Source: an uncultured Lachnospiraceae bacterium
GTDB taxonomy: Bacteria > Bacillota > Clostridia > Lachnospirales > Lachnospiraceae
Assembly: GCA_948794795.1 (NCBI GenBank)
Contig: CAQGLR010000016.1
Coordinates: 1 to 64,000 of the forward strand
Direction: 5' to 3'
Length of the DNA stretch: 64,000 bases
This document shows positions 34,464-43,847 of the stretch, in pieces. Both the position numbers and the translations under genes were made by a program. Within the stretch, counting starts at the first letter, position 1. Every line of letters starts with the position of its first letter. The notes below the pieces were generated by a model, which was not told the origin of the DNA, made no database searches, and was given only the letters and a program-made list of their open reading frames with translations.

Positions 34464-35549
34464 TTAATTTATATATTCTTCTATAATACCCACAATTTTT
34501 TCAGCCGCATGTCCATCCCCAAAAATCTGTGCAACATCTAGTTTATCCTGTCCATAAGAATTATTATTAATTAATGATAAATTTGCTTTAATAGAATCTT
34601 TGTTATCAAAATCAATATTTTGTATAAATCCACATTCTAACAACTTTGGCCATATAACTAAATCCAGCATATATAAACATTTTTTCCCACAAAATGCAGC
34701 TTCTTTTGAAGCACCTCCTGAATCCGAAACCAATATTTTACAATTATTTAGCAAAATTACCATTTCCTTATATCCTATTGGATTAATAATTTGTATTTTA
34801 TCTATATTTTCTACTCTTTCCATTAGCCCAAACTGTTCTAACATCTTTCTGGTTCTTGGATGGACTGGAAAAACAACAGGATAATTAATTTGTTCCAAAA
34901 AGCTGATAATATGTTCCATTCTTTTTTTATCTGATGTATTTTCCTGCCGGTGCCATGTTAATAAAACAAACTCCTTTGGGAACTGATTTAAATAACCATC
35001 ATAATTTCTTGAAGCACAATATAAAAATTCATCATACATTACATCACCAGTAAAAAAAATTTTCCCTGGACAAATTCCTTCATTGATAAGATTTTTTTCT
35101 GATTCTTTATCCGGAGCACATAAATAATTTGATAAATGGTCAACTACAATCCGGTTACACTCTTCCGGATTATTACTATTATGTGTCCTTGGGCCTGCTT
35201 CAATATGAACTAATGGAATAAGCAGTTTAGATGCAACTAATGCAGCCGCCAAGGTAGAATTAGTATCACCATAAACAAGTACGCAAGAAGGTTTATACTT
35301 TACCATGGCTTTCTCAAGCCCTACCATTGCCTTTGCCGTCATCTGTGCATGGCTTGCACTTCCTATATATAAATTCTCTCCGGGTAATGGAATACCTAAT
35401 TCTTCAAAAAATATATCTGACATGTTTTCATCATAATGCTGGCCTGTATGAATTATAATTTCATTTATATTCCTTTTATGGAGTTCCCTTGAAACTGGAG
35501 CCAGTTTAATAAACTGTGGTCTGTTACCAACTACATGCATTATTTTCAT
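34464..35549 (-). CDS. non-hydrolysing UDP-N-acetylglucosamine 2-epimerase, WbpI-like
   Basis: This 361-residue protein starts MKIMHVVGNRPQFIKLAPVS and has THTGQHYDENMS-like HTGQHYDENMSDIFFEELGI, VYGDTNSTLAAALVA, HIEAGPRTHN and LVSDSGGASKEAAF, the standard blocks of UDP-GlcNAc 2-epimerases. In this pathway context it corresponds to WbpI, converting UDP-GlcNAc3NAcA to UDP-ManNAc3NAcA. GGAGG precedes the ATG. It lies between the amidotransferase and 6-dehydrogenase genes. Confidence 0.9.
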   Translation of the reverse strand: MKIMHVVGNRPQFIKLAPVSRELHKRNINEIIIHTGQHYDENMSDIFFEELGIPLPGENLYIGSASHAQMTAKAMVGLEKAMVKYKPSCVLVYGDTNSTLAAALVASKLLIPLVHIEAGPRTHNSNNPEECNRIVVDHLSNYLCAPDKESEKNLINEGICPGKIFFTGDVMYDEFLYCASRNYDGYLNQFPKEFVLLTWHRQENTSDKKRMEHIISFLEQINYPVVFPVHPRTRKMLEQFGLMERVENIDKIQIINPIGYKEMVILLNNCKILVSDSGGASKEAAFCGKKCLYMLDLVIWPKLLECGFIQNIDFDNKDSIKANLSLINNNSYGQDKLDVAQIFGDGHAAEKIVGIIEEYIN

Positions 35550-35580
35550 TTATTTTTTTCCTCCCAGATAAAGGGTAATT

Positions 35581-37491
35581 TTAATTTATCATTTGATGGT
35601 ATCTGTATGCATTGTCATGAAACTTTTCCTGCCATATTTCCAAGCTGAGCATCCCCCAGATATTCCTACTGAACTTACCCTCTTTATCAATTTTCTGTAA
35701 CACCATTCTGTTGTCAACCAAATCCCTTTCTAATGCTTTTTTAGAACCTAAAATATCATGTATATATTCTTTTAACTCTCCCTTAATCCATAAATTTAGC
35801 GGAAGAGGAAATCCCATCTTATCAGTCCTGTTTTTAACTGAATCTGGAAGGTATTTACTTACAACTTTTTTAAAAATATATTTCATTTCTCCATCACGTA
35901 ATTTAAAGTTCGCAGGAATTGTTGCAACAAGTTCTACTAAACGGTGGTCTAAAAGAGGCACTCTTGATTCAATCCCATGTGCCATACTCATACGGTCTTC
36001 TACCTGTAAAAGTGCAGGTAACAATGTTTTAAAATCAAAATGGGTCATACGGTCAAAATAAGAACTGTTATTAACATTATCAGCATTAAATATTTTTAAA
36101 AATGTCTGGAATGAATCATAATTACAATTACCATTCAGTCTTATACATTCAAGTACTGATGATGAACGGTTAACCAGCTTAAAATATCTCCTGTCAATTG
36201 GATCAAACAGCCCTTCACTCCAAAAATCTTTAAGCATTGGTTTATAATTTTTTAAACATATTAAATTAGGAATTATAGATTGGTATGTAACAATAAATTT
36301 TCCTGAATTTATCGTTCCATCAATAGCTCCTTTAATACATTGTTCAAAATATGCAATTAAATATCTTGTGTAGCCTCCAAATATCTCATCTCCTCCTTGT
36401 CCCCCTAATATCACTTTTCTTTTTGTTGAAACAAGCTGTGATACCATATACTGGCAAAATGAACCTGGTCCGGCTACTGGATTATCCAGATAGTAAATAA
36501 CATCCTCTATATTTTCTATAAAATCCTGGGAAGAAATTACCTTTTTTAACAATTTAAAATTATGTTTTTTTGCAACATCTTCAGAATACATACTTTCATC
36601 ATACTCATTTCCTTCATTAAATTTTCCCACAAAACCTATAAAATTATCCGCACCTTTTATACCAGAAGCAACTGCTGAAATAGCTGATGAATCAATACCT
36701 CCACTTACATATCCGCCTATAGGGACATCACTCCTTACATGATATTTAACCGAATCTGTTAATATTTCATCTAATTGCTCTAAAAAATATTTTTCTGTAT
36801 GATACCAGTCTAAATCATAATATACTTGCCAGTATCTGCTGGTTTTAACTTCACCCTCACAAACTTCAAGTATATGGGCAGGTTCAAGTTCATTTATTCC
36901 TTTAAATAATGTTTTATTCTCCAAACAGAACTGAAACGTAATATAATCCCTGAACGCTCTTTCATCTGTTTCAATTTTCTTTAAAAAAGGTAATAAAGTT
37001 TTCATTTCTGATGCAAAAAAAAGAACGTTGTCTATAATGGCATAATAAAACGGTTTAATTCCAAAACGGTCACGTGCACAGAATAATTTATGTTTCTTTT
37101 CATCCCATAAAGCAAATGCAAACATTCCAATAAAATGATCTACACATTTTACTCCCCATTTCTCATATGCTTTCAAAATCACTTCTGTATCACTTTTTGT
37201 ACGAAACTTTTTTTCTCCAATTTCCTTACGCAATTCTAAATAATTATATATTTCACCATTAAAACTTATCCAATTTCCACTTTCAGACTGCATTGGCTGC
37301 TTACCTAATTCAGAAAGTTCAATAATACTTAACCTGCGGTGTGCCAAACCAATATATTTATCTTTATGGATCCATATTCCAGCACCATCAGGTCCTCTAT
37401 GTTTTTGCAGGTCATTCATTACTTCTAAATACTTTTTTATATTACCAATACCTAGTGTTTTTAAATTAAATACACCTGCAATTCCACACAT
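35581..37491 (-). CDS. asnB: asparagine-synthase-like glutamine amidotransferase
   Basis: This 636-residue protein has an N-terminal class II glutaminase domain with Cys2 (MCGIAGVFN; GPDGAGIW; SFNGEIYNY) and a C-terminal ATP-dependent synthetase domain (GGYVSGGIDSSAISAVAS; LGGQGGDEIFGGYTRYL). Alone it would be asparagine synthetase. In surface-polysaccharide loci such proteins, for example WbpS, amidate uronic acid carboxyls. The adjacent mannuronic-acid pathway makes that a real possibility. AAGGAG precedes the ATG. Length is normal for the family. Confidence 0.88.
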   Translation of the reverse strand: MCGIAGVFNLKTLGIGNIKKYLEVMNDLQKHRGPDGAGIWIHKDKYIGLAHRRLSIIELSELGKQPMQSESGNWISFNGEIYNYLELRKEIGEKKFRTKSDTEVILKAYEKWGVKCVDHFIGMFAFALWDEKKHKLFCARDRFGIKPFYYAIIDNVLFFASEMKTLLPFLKKIETDERAFRDYITFQFCLENKTLFKGINELEPAHILEVCEGEVKTSRYWQVYYDLDWYHTEKYFLEQLDEILTDSVKYHVRSDVPIGGYVSGGIDSSAISAVASGIKGADNFIGFVGKFNEGNEYDESMYSEDVAKKHNFKLLKKVISSQDFIENIEDVIYYLDNPVAGPGSFCQYMVSQLVSTKRKVILGGQGGDEIFGGYTRYLIAYFEQCIKGAIDGTINSGKFIVTYQSIIPNLICLKNYKPMLKDFWSEGLFDPIDRRYFKLVNRSSSVLECIRLNGNCNYDSFQTFLKIFNADNVNNSSYFDRMTHFDFKTLLPALLQVEDRMSMAHGIESRVPLLDHRLVELVATIPANFKLRDGEMKYIFKKVVSKYLPDSVKNRTDKMGFPLPLNLWIKGELKEYIHDILGSKKALERDLVDNRMVLQKIDKEGKFSRNIWGMLSLEIWQEKFHDNAYRYHQMIN

Positions 37492-37688
37492 AATAATTGT
37501 TCTCCTTAATATGTTTTGTTTTATATATTTTTTTACTGTAATTAATTAAATTTATTATGCAGCTTTTATATTTTGGATCTTACAATTCTAAAGCTATTTT
37601 TATACCGTTTACTTAATTTACATAAATATAATAATTATTTTTATCATAAAATTTCACTACTATAAACTTATTGTTTTAATAATCCAAA

Positions 37689-38948
37689 CTAAAATGTTAT
37701 TTTAGAAACAACCTGGCTAATATAAGCTTCATCATTACAATCCGAAACTACTTCTCCTCCACAAACCTCATTAACATATTTTTGAGGAATATTAACTTTT
37801 GTATCAGCTCCCATTAAATACCACTCATATTCAAGATCCAAATGACCAATATCTAGTGCCTGGTATCCACTACATGCCAGATCATATGCTAATACTGTTG
37901 CTGTAGGACCCACTGATGCTAAAACTATATTATCTTTATTAAATTTTAACACCTCTTCTAAAATCTCATCATATTTATCAAATGCATTAACACTAGGTAC
38001 CAATATTCTTTTTATACTATTTGCATTAGCAAATAAATCATTGCCAACACCCATTCTTGTATATTCACCTTCAACTATTAATATATCTTTCTTATTCCAG
38101 ATTGATTTAAAACAATTAAAAATCTCCTTCGGTTTTTTCTTATCTTTACGTAGTATATAAGGTCTTGTTATATATGCATCATGATAAGTTTTACTTATGT
38201 CTATATATTTCCTGTGTTGTTTTCTGACCTCAGCTGTCATATATTGACGGATAGCATCTGCTGCATCATCTGTATAAACTTCTAATGAACCATAATTATT
38301 TGCAATACAAATTAATATATTGGGATTATTTTTTGTAATAATTTCACATAATCTTTTTGATAACTTATTATTTACTAATTGAAATTTTGGTCTGTTTTCA
38401 CCCGCCATAATAGAAAATTCACCATCACCAAACCTGCATACAGATGCATTTTCTTCAATTATCTTTTTAAATGTATAATCTATTGGATAAAACTCTGGAA
38501 AGAAAAAACTCTTATCTTTACATACTGGATTCATTTCATAGACTAAGTTACTAATCCTGAATTTATTCTTTTTTATGTAATTATCAAATTTGGCATCAAT
38601 ATAATCATTAATTACATTTCTTTCCCACTTTTTATTATTAATAAATGATAAAGAAGAATTTTTTGGAGATTCATAACCTGTATAATAACTGATAATTTTA
38701 TCTTCTGGTACTGATAAATTTATTAATTGTTCTATAATTGTACTATAATGGATGGTAGCTATTATAATATAATCAAATTGTAACTCTGCTACATCTTTTG
38801 GCGGAAAAACCATATGGCCATTCCATAACTTATAATGTTTTTGTGGGTTATTATCCAAATATCCTGTTAATTCATATTCTCCATTAACCAGAATACTTTC
38901 TACACGTTCAGAACAATTACCAGTTCCAAAAATCAAAATAGATATCAT
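37689..38948 (-). CDS. GT-D fold glycosyltransferase (DUF1792) with N-terminal Rossmann domain
   Basis: This 419-residue protein combines an N-terminal nucleotide-binding-like domain (ILIFGTGNCSERVESILVNG; GYLDNNPQKHYKLWNG) with a DUF1792/GT-D domain. The latter shows ASVCRFGDGEFSIMAGEN, then DILIVEGEYTRMGVGNDLFA and LASVGPTATVLAYDLACSGY. GT-D enzymes were first characterised in streptococcal Ser-rich protein glycosylation. Here the enzyme probably extends the repeat unit. The stop is preceded on the other side by about 200 bases of AT-rich DNA with no gene. Confidence 0.8.
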   Translation of the reverse strand: MISILIFGTGNCSERVESILVNGEYELTGYLDNNPQKHYKLWNGHMVFPPKDVAELQFDYIIIATIHYSTIIEQLINLSVPEDKIISYYTGYESPKNSSLSFINNKKWERNVINDYIDAKFDNYIKKNKFRISNLVYEMNPVCKDKSFFFPEFYPIDYTFKKIIEENASVCRFGDGEFSIMAGENRPKFQLVNNKLSKRLCEIITKNNPNILICIANNYGSLEVYTDDAADAIRQYMTAEVRKQHRKYIDISKTYHDAYITRPYILRKDKKKPKEIFNCFKSIWNKKDILIVEGEYTRMGVGNDLFANANSIKRILVPSVNAFDKYDEILEEVLKFNKDNIVLASVGPTATVLAYDLACSGYQALDIGHLDLEYEWYLMGADTKVNIPQKYVNEVCGGEVVSDCNDEAYISQVVSKITF

Positions 38949-39034
38949 TCCTTTTTTATTTGCGTTAAAGCAAATATTCCTCCTTCCATATGGCTTTGTA
39001 TGCGGAAATATTGTTTTTTATTACAATACTGGTT

Positions 39035-39964
39035 TTATTTCCATAAAAAGAAAGCTTTACCAATTTTTTCCCCAAATCTCTTCCTGCACATTGTTACAAC
39101 TTCCTTTTTATTTGTTAATTCCAATTTTACAGCCTGGTCTGCTATCTTTTTTAATATTCTGTATAACTCTTTTAAGTCTTCTAAATTACCAGGTTCTCCT
39201 TCTTCGTAAAAAATCTTACATAACAGTTTCATTTCATCTTTTTCAATACAAAACCCATTTTGCTTAAATGCATAATCTTTTATATAATATAATGCATTAA
39301 ATCTTTCTTCTGAATGGTTATTAATCATATCAAATGTTTCATTCTGTCCCGCAACACGCCATAATAAAAATACTTCATCAAGATTTTTTATCTTTCCATG
39401 TAATGAACATTCTACCCAGAATAAATAATCTTCTGCCCCGCACATATTATCCTTAAAACGTATATTATGCTTGTTAACAAATTTCCTTCTTACCATTGCT
39501 GAACCATTTACAACAGTATTATTTAATAATAAATAAGCTTTTATATAATCAGGATTTAAACATACTGACCACTGCTTATTTATATCATTTCCCACGCCAT
39601 CAATTTGTCTTTGATGACCGCCAACTACTTGTATTTCTGGATGGCAGTCTAAGTATTTTATTTCATGTTCAAGGCGGTAAGGCAATGCTATGTCATCATC
39701 ATCCAGAAATGCTATATATTCTGTTTCTGCCATTTCAATTCCTCTGTTACGTGTATATGCAATACCTTTATTAATATTATTTTGTAATACTTTAATTCTT
39801 TTATCATTAAACTGGTTTAAAATCTCTAAACTTCTATCCTGTGAACAATCATCTATACATAACAGCAAAAAATCAGGATATGTCTGGTTTAAAATACTTC
39901 CAACTGCTTCTTTTAAATATTTTTCACCATTATAAACTGGCATAATTATTGTTACCCTGCACAT
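39035..39964 (-). CDS. GT2 family glycosyltransferase
   Basis: This 309-residue protein has a GT-A domain of family 2: VTIIMPVYNGEKYLKEAVGS, CIDDCSQDRSLEIL, YIAFLDDDDIALPYRLEHEI (DxD-type metal site) and AEDYLFWVECSLHG. It likely adds one sugar to the repeat unit. GGGAGG precedes the ATG. No membrane helices are present. Confidence 0.88.
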   Translation of the reverse strand: MCRVTIIMPVYNGEKYLKEAVGSILNQTYPDFLLLCIDDCSQDRSLEILNQFNDKRIKVLQNNINKGIAYTRNRGIEMAETEYIAFLDDDDIALPYRLEHEIKYLDCHPEIQVVGGHQRQIDGVGNDINKQWSVCLNPDYIKAYLLLNNTVVNGSAMVRRKFVNKHNIRFKDNMCGAEDYLFWVECSLHGKIKNLDEVFLLWRVAGQNETFDMINNHSEERFNALYYIKDYAFKQNGFCIEKDEMKLLCKIFYEEGEPGNLEDLKELYRILKKIADQAVKLELTNKKEVVTMCRKRFGEKIGKAFFLWK

Positions 39965-40029
39965 ACTGCCCTCCCCGCCAAATAAACTTTTTCTGCTTTA
40001 TAAGTACATATAATTTCTATTCTAATTAA

Positions 40030-41439
40030 TTATCCATTAATTAACTTCAGCATATAATTAATATAATCATTTTTATTAGATTTAACTCTAACAGTTTCTC
40101 TTGCTCTGTTTCCAAGCCCGGTTAATTTCACACGGTTTTTTTCAATATATTCTATTTTATTGGAAATCTCTTCAATATCATTTATACCGCAAATAAAACC
40201 ATTATCCCCATCTTTGATAAATTCATCTGTTCCAGAAACTGCTGTAACAACTGGTACAGTTCCATAAGACATAGCTTCAAGCATAGAAATGCTAGCTCCT
40301 TCAAAATCGGATACACTTAAAAAGATGTCCTGGTCTTTCCAGTAATCTGGCATTTTTTCTCTTGGAACATTGCCATACAATGTTATATAATCTGATAATC
40401 CATTTTCCTTAACTAATTCTTTTAATTTATTAAAATAATTTCCATCTCCAGCAACATTTAAATGATAATTAACATTGTGTTTATTTAAGTTAAACATTAA
40501 TGGAACAATTAAATCTGCTCTTTTTTGGAATTTAGTTACACGGGCTGCATATCCAATTTTAATTGGTATATCTTTATCAACTGTATAATTTCTTTTAAGA
40601 TTTTTATTATATTCTACAGGACTTTCTTTATACTGTACCTTTACTTTATCTACTCCAAAATCATTTATTAAATGGTTATTTATTTTTTTGCTTACTCCTG
40701 TAATAACATCCATATATTCCTGCATAAATGCAGCTTTGCGGTATAAAACTACCTTGTCATTATGTATAACTGATATACACCTTACCAAACCTGGAAAATA
40801 TTTTTTAACAATTGCAACTGCAATTAATACCTGGTTTTGCCAGTTATCTATTACTACACAAGGAACACTTTGTAAAATTACTTCTACGAGCCTTTTAATA
40901 GAATTCCAATAATCATCATAATCAAAATTAAAATAACATATATTATTTTCTAAACCAGATGGTTCAGTATTATCTGTTTTCTTTGTAAAAATACTTATAT
41001 TTTTAAAATATGGCTTCATTTCATTTGCAAGCATAAAAGTAAAACTTTCTATACCACCAAGGACCAGCCCTTCTTCTAAACCAAATACCAGTTTTCTTCC
41101 GTCCTGCCTGCTGGCATTTATTTCTTTTAAATAATTAAATTCTTCAATATGCTTATCCACATAATCCATAATTAGTTCTTCTTTTATAACAATGTTTCCT
41201 ATAAGCCCCATTTCTGATAATTGTTTTTCTATCTCCATCTGGTAATCACTGGCAATCAGGATATGACATTTTTCCTTGCACAATATTTCTGGCGGGTTTA
41301 CAATCTTTCCCTCTACTACTTTTCCCCACTTATTTTTATCATTATCTACAAAATACATAAAATCAATTTTTAAGTTTTTAAGAGTTTTTGCAACCTTTAT
41401 AGCCCCTCCAGATGCACCAAAAATAACAATATTATCCAT
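40030..41439 (-). CDS. GT4 family glycosyltransferase with N-terminal Rossmann domain
   Basis: This 469-residue protein has an N-terminal nucleotide-binding-like domain (IVIFGASGGAIKVAKTLKNL; FMYFVDNDKNKWGKVVEG) and a GT-B/GT4 glycosyltransferase region (GLEEGLVLGGIESFTFMLA; IKIGYAARVTKFQKRADLIV; LSVSDFEGASISMLEAMSYG with the EX7E-type motif). It is a retaining glycosyltransferase of unknown sugar specificity. AGGAG precedes the ATG. Confidence 0.85.
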   Translation of the reverse strand: MDNIVIFGASGGAIKVAKTLKNLKIDFMYFVDNDKNKWGKVVEGKIVNPPEILCKEKCHILIASDYQMEIEKQLSEMGLIGNIVIKEELIMDYVDKHIEEFNYLKEINASRQDGRKLVFGLEEGLVLGGIESFTFMLANEMKPYFKNISIFTKKTDNTEPSGLENNICYFNFDYDDYWNSIKRLVEVILQSVPCVVIDNWQNQVLIAVAIVKKYFPGLVRCISVIHNDKVVLYRKAAFMQEYMDVITGVSKKINNHLINDFGVDKVKVQYKESPVEYNKNLKRNYTVDKDIPIKIGYAARVTKFQKRADLIVPLMFNLNKHNVNYHLNVAGDGNYFNKLKELVKENGLSDYITLYGNVPREKMPDYWKDQDIFLSVSDFEGASISMLEAMSYGTVPVVTAVSGTDEFIKDGDNGFICGINDIEEISNKIEYIEKNRVKLTGLGNRARETVRVKSNKNDYINYMLKLING

Positions 41440-41520
41440 TAAATATCTCCTGTTCTTTGCCAGAATTTAACTTTTATTTCTGTTAGTATTCTTATATATT
41501 AATTATTTTTAATTTTCTAA

Positions 41521-43836
41521 CTATACAGAATATATAACTGGTTTACGCCCAAGCCCTTTATATTTTTCTAATATATAATCTGTTATCTCACTGATAGAAA
41601 ACAATGATGTCACTATATAAACATCACACCCCTGCTTTACCGCTTCATCCAGCCCAACAACTTCAACGCCTTCTTTCTCTGTGCCCCATATGGATTCTTT
41701 CCTGTCAATAAAACACTTTACTTTTATATGGTACATCTGGCATATAAAGAAAAACTGCCTGCCATTCTCACCTGCACCATAAAGTGCCACTTCCTTAATG
41801 CCATCACTTTCCACCTGTTCCACTGTTTCCTGCATGGATTTTATAATTTCATTCTGTGAACCATTTTTTAATGCTCTGCGTATATAATAAAATTCATCAA
41901 GCATTGTTACTGTGCCTTTCGGCCATGTAATATTGCTGTCTTTGTATGTATAGCTGGCATTACATTTGTCAATAAAATCCACACCCATTTTCCTGCCAAG
42001 TTCCAGGTGCTCTTCTGTAATAATCCCCTTTTTGTATTCTGTTCCAAAATTGGTATCTGCTTCAAAACCAGCAAGTAGTTCTGCCTCGCATTTCCTTGGC
42101 ATATCTATAAGGCGGTGCAACAACATAAGTGTTTCACGCCTTTTAGAAATACATTCCTTTGCAGCCTCTGGCTTGTGTTTCTGGAACCACAGCCATAGCT
42201 TCTGGAAATCAAATATCCCCTGGAACACAATATCTGTCATATGCTTATTGTCCACACCTTCTGACAGTACAGGGACAAACTTCCCATTTTCTTCTATATA
42301 GCCGGTTGTGCTGCCTTCTGTAACAGAAATTAACTTCTCTATTACATCTGTTGTCCTGTGGACTGTCTGTATTAAATCCATATTTTCTGCAAATGTCCCA
42401 CAATACCCTTCAAAATCAATACCATCCGGGATTTTGTCCCCAGTTACACCTACTGCAAGAAAATGTTTTATTTTATGTGGTATGCCTTCTAAATCCAGGC
42501 ACTCCTGCATCCACATCTGTATCCTGCCAAAGAAACCTATGTCAGCTGTGGCAATATTATTAAAACCTCCTGTTTCCTGGAGCAGGTATGATACAAACTT
42601 TTTACGTTCCTGTTTTATATATTTTTCTATATCCTCCCTGTTCCCCTCTTCCAGAAATTTTTCTATTATTTTCTCTTTCAGCGTGGAATCCTGGCATGGT
42701 ATTTTATGTGCTTCTTTATATTTCACATCAAAATAACTGCTGTATCCGCTGAACCTGTCCAAGCTAAGCCCCATAAGTTTTATGGATTCAGCTATTGTAA
42801 GATTCCTTGCGCCTATCATGTTTTCAATTTCTTCCCGGTTTATATTTTTTATCGAAGGTATATATGAGGCTTTCCTTGAAATATATATAGGCTTTACAAC
42901 AAGCCCCATACCACGGGCATCTGATTCATTTTTTAATAATTTTCCAAGAACATGCCCTTCCCTCATAAAAGGGTAAATCCTTTTTATGCCTGCTTTTTCC
43001 ATCCTATGGCATATCCATGAAACATACAGTGACATTACCGGACCCACAACCGAAGCACCAAGTTCATATGCTGTCTTCTCCATGCATTCATATGTACTAT
43101 CTGAAGCCGCAAGTTTCCTCAATGAAAGTATGCCAGGATGTGGTATGTTATGCCTTGTCTTTTCGTAGTCATATATGCTGTACATTTTTTCAGGGATTAC
43201 ATCATAATGGAATGCATTTATCCCAAGTTTCAAAGGCTGCTGGTAATCTGCATTTTTATTGTCACCAATATGCAGCATCCCACTTGCACCGTACTGTGGA
43301 TATTTTTCTAATAGCACCTTAAAAAGTGCCCCGTCCTGTTTACTGCATTTATATTCATTTGAAACAATTATGCTGTCAAACATGGATGTACATATACCAT
43401 TATGTTCCAGTATCCCTTTAATGGAACTGCTGCTTAAATACATATCTGAAACAAGCACCAGCACACACCCATGTTTTTTTGCACTTTCAAGCCATCCCAG
43501 TATATAAGGGTTTACATAACAACACTCCTTTTCACATTCCAGTTCAACAGACATCAGTGCTTCTATATCATCTGTAATAAACCTTGGGAACTGCCCATAA
43601 ATATCTTCCAGTGAAACTTCACGCCCTGGTGCATTAAACCTTGCACGCCTTTCCATCTCTATGCGGAGCTTCATGTATTCCCTGCTGGTTATGGCACTGC
43701 CTGCAATACCCCTTTCCACTGCTTTGTCCCAGACTTTTATAAATAAATCTGTGGCTTTTGCAACAGTACGGAGCAGTAATGTGTCAAATATATCAGCACT
43801 TATTAATTTATAATCCCCATAAGCAGGTAATTCCAT
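41521..43836 (-). CDS. HAD-like hydrolase with C-terminal Rossmann domain
   Basis: This 771-residue protein starts with a HAD domain (ISADIFDTLLLRTVAKATD with the Asp nucleophile; LVLVSDMYLSSSSIKGILE; MLHIGDNKNADYQQPLKLGI). A large middle region follows (YPFMREGHVLGKLLKNE; TADIGFFGRIQMWMQECL), and the C-terminus is a nucleotide-binding-like domain (VALYGAGENGRQFFFICQMY; VKCFIDRKESIWG). Such HAD proteins are frequent in Firmicute capsule and teichoic acid loci with unknown substrates. AGGAGG precedes the ATG. It lies 11 bases after the TagF-like gene. Confidence 0.75.
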   Translation of the reverse strand: MELPAYGDYKLISADIFDTLLLRTVAKATDLFIKVWDKAVERGIAGSAITSREYMKLRIEMERRARFNAPGREVSLEDIYGQFPRFITDDIEALMSVELECEKECCYVNPYILGWLESAKKHGCVLVLVSDMYLSSSSIKGILEHNGICTSMFDSIIVSNEYKCSKQDGALFKVLLEKYPQYGASGMLHIGDNKNADYQQPLKLGINAFHYDVIPEKMYSIYDYEKTRHNIPHPGILSLRKLAASDSTYECMEKTAYELGASVVGPVMSLYVSWICHRMEKAGIKRIYPFMREGHVLGKLLKNESDARGMGLVVKPIYISRKASYIPSIKNINREEIENMIGARNLTIAESIKLMGLSLDRFSGYSSYFDVKYKEAHKIPCQDSTLKEKIIEKFLEEGNREDIEKYIKQERKKFVSYLLQETGGFNNIATADIGFFGRIQMWMQECLDLEGIPHKIKHFLAVGVTGDKIPDGIDFEGYCGTFAENMDLIQTVHRTTDVIEKLISVTEGSTTGYIEENGKFVPVLSEGVDNKHMTDIVFQGIFDFQKLWLWFQKHKPEAAKECISKRRETLMLLHRLIDMPRKCEAELLAGFEADTNFGTEYKKGIITEEHLELGRKMGVDFIDKCNASYTYKDSNITWPKGTVTMLDEFYYIRRALKNGSQNEIIKSMQETVEQVESDGIKEVALYGAGENGRQFFFICQMYHIKVKCFIDRKESIWGTEKEGVEVVGLDEAVKQGCDVYIVTSLFSISEITDYILEKYKGLGRKPVIYSV

Positions 43837-43847
43837 TTTTTCCTCCT

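Noticed and set aside
35581..37491. Plain housekeeping asparagine synthetase
   Set aside because: Not excluded, but its position inside the uronic acid pathway makes an amidation role at least as likely, so the call is left general.
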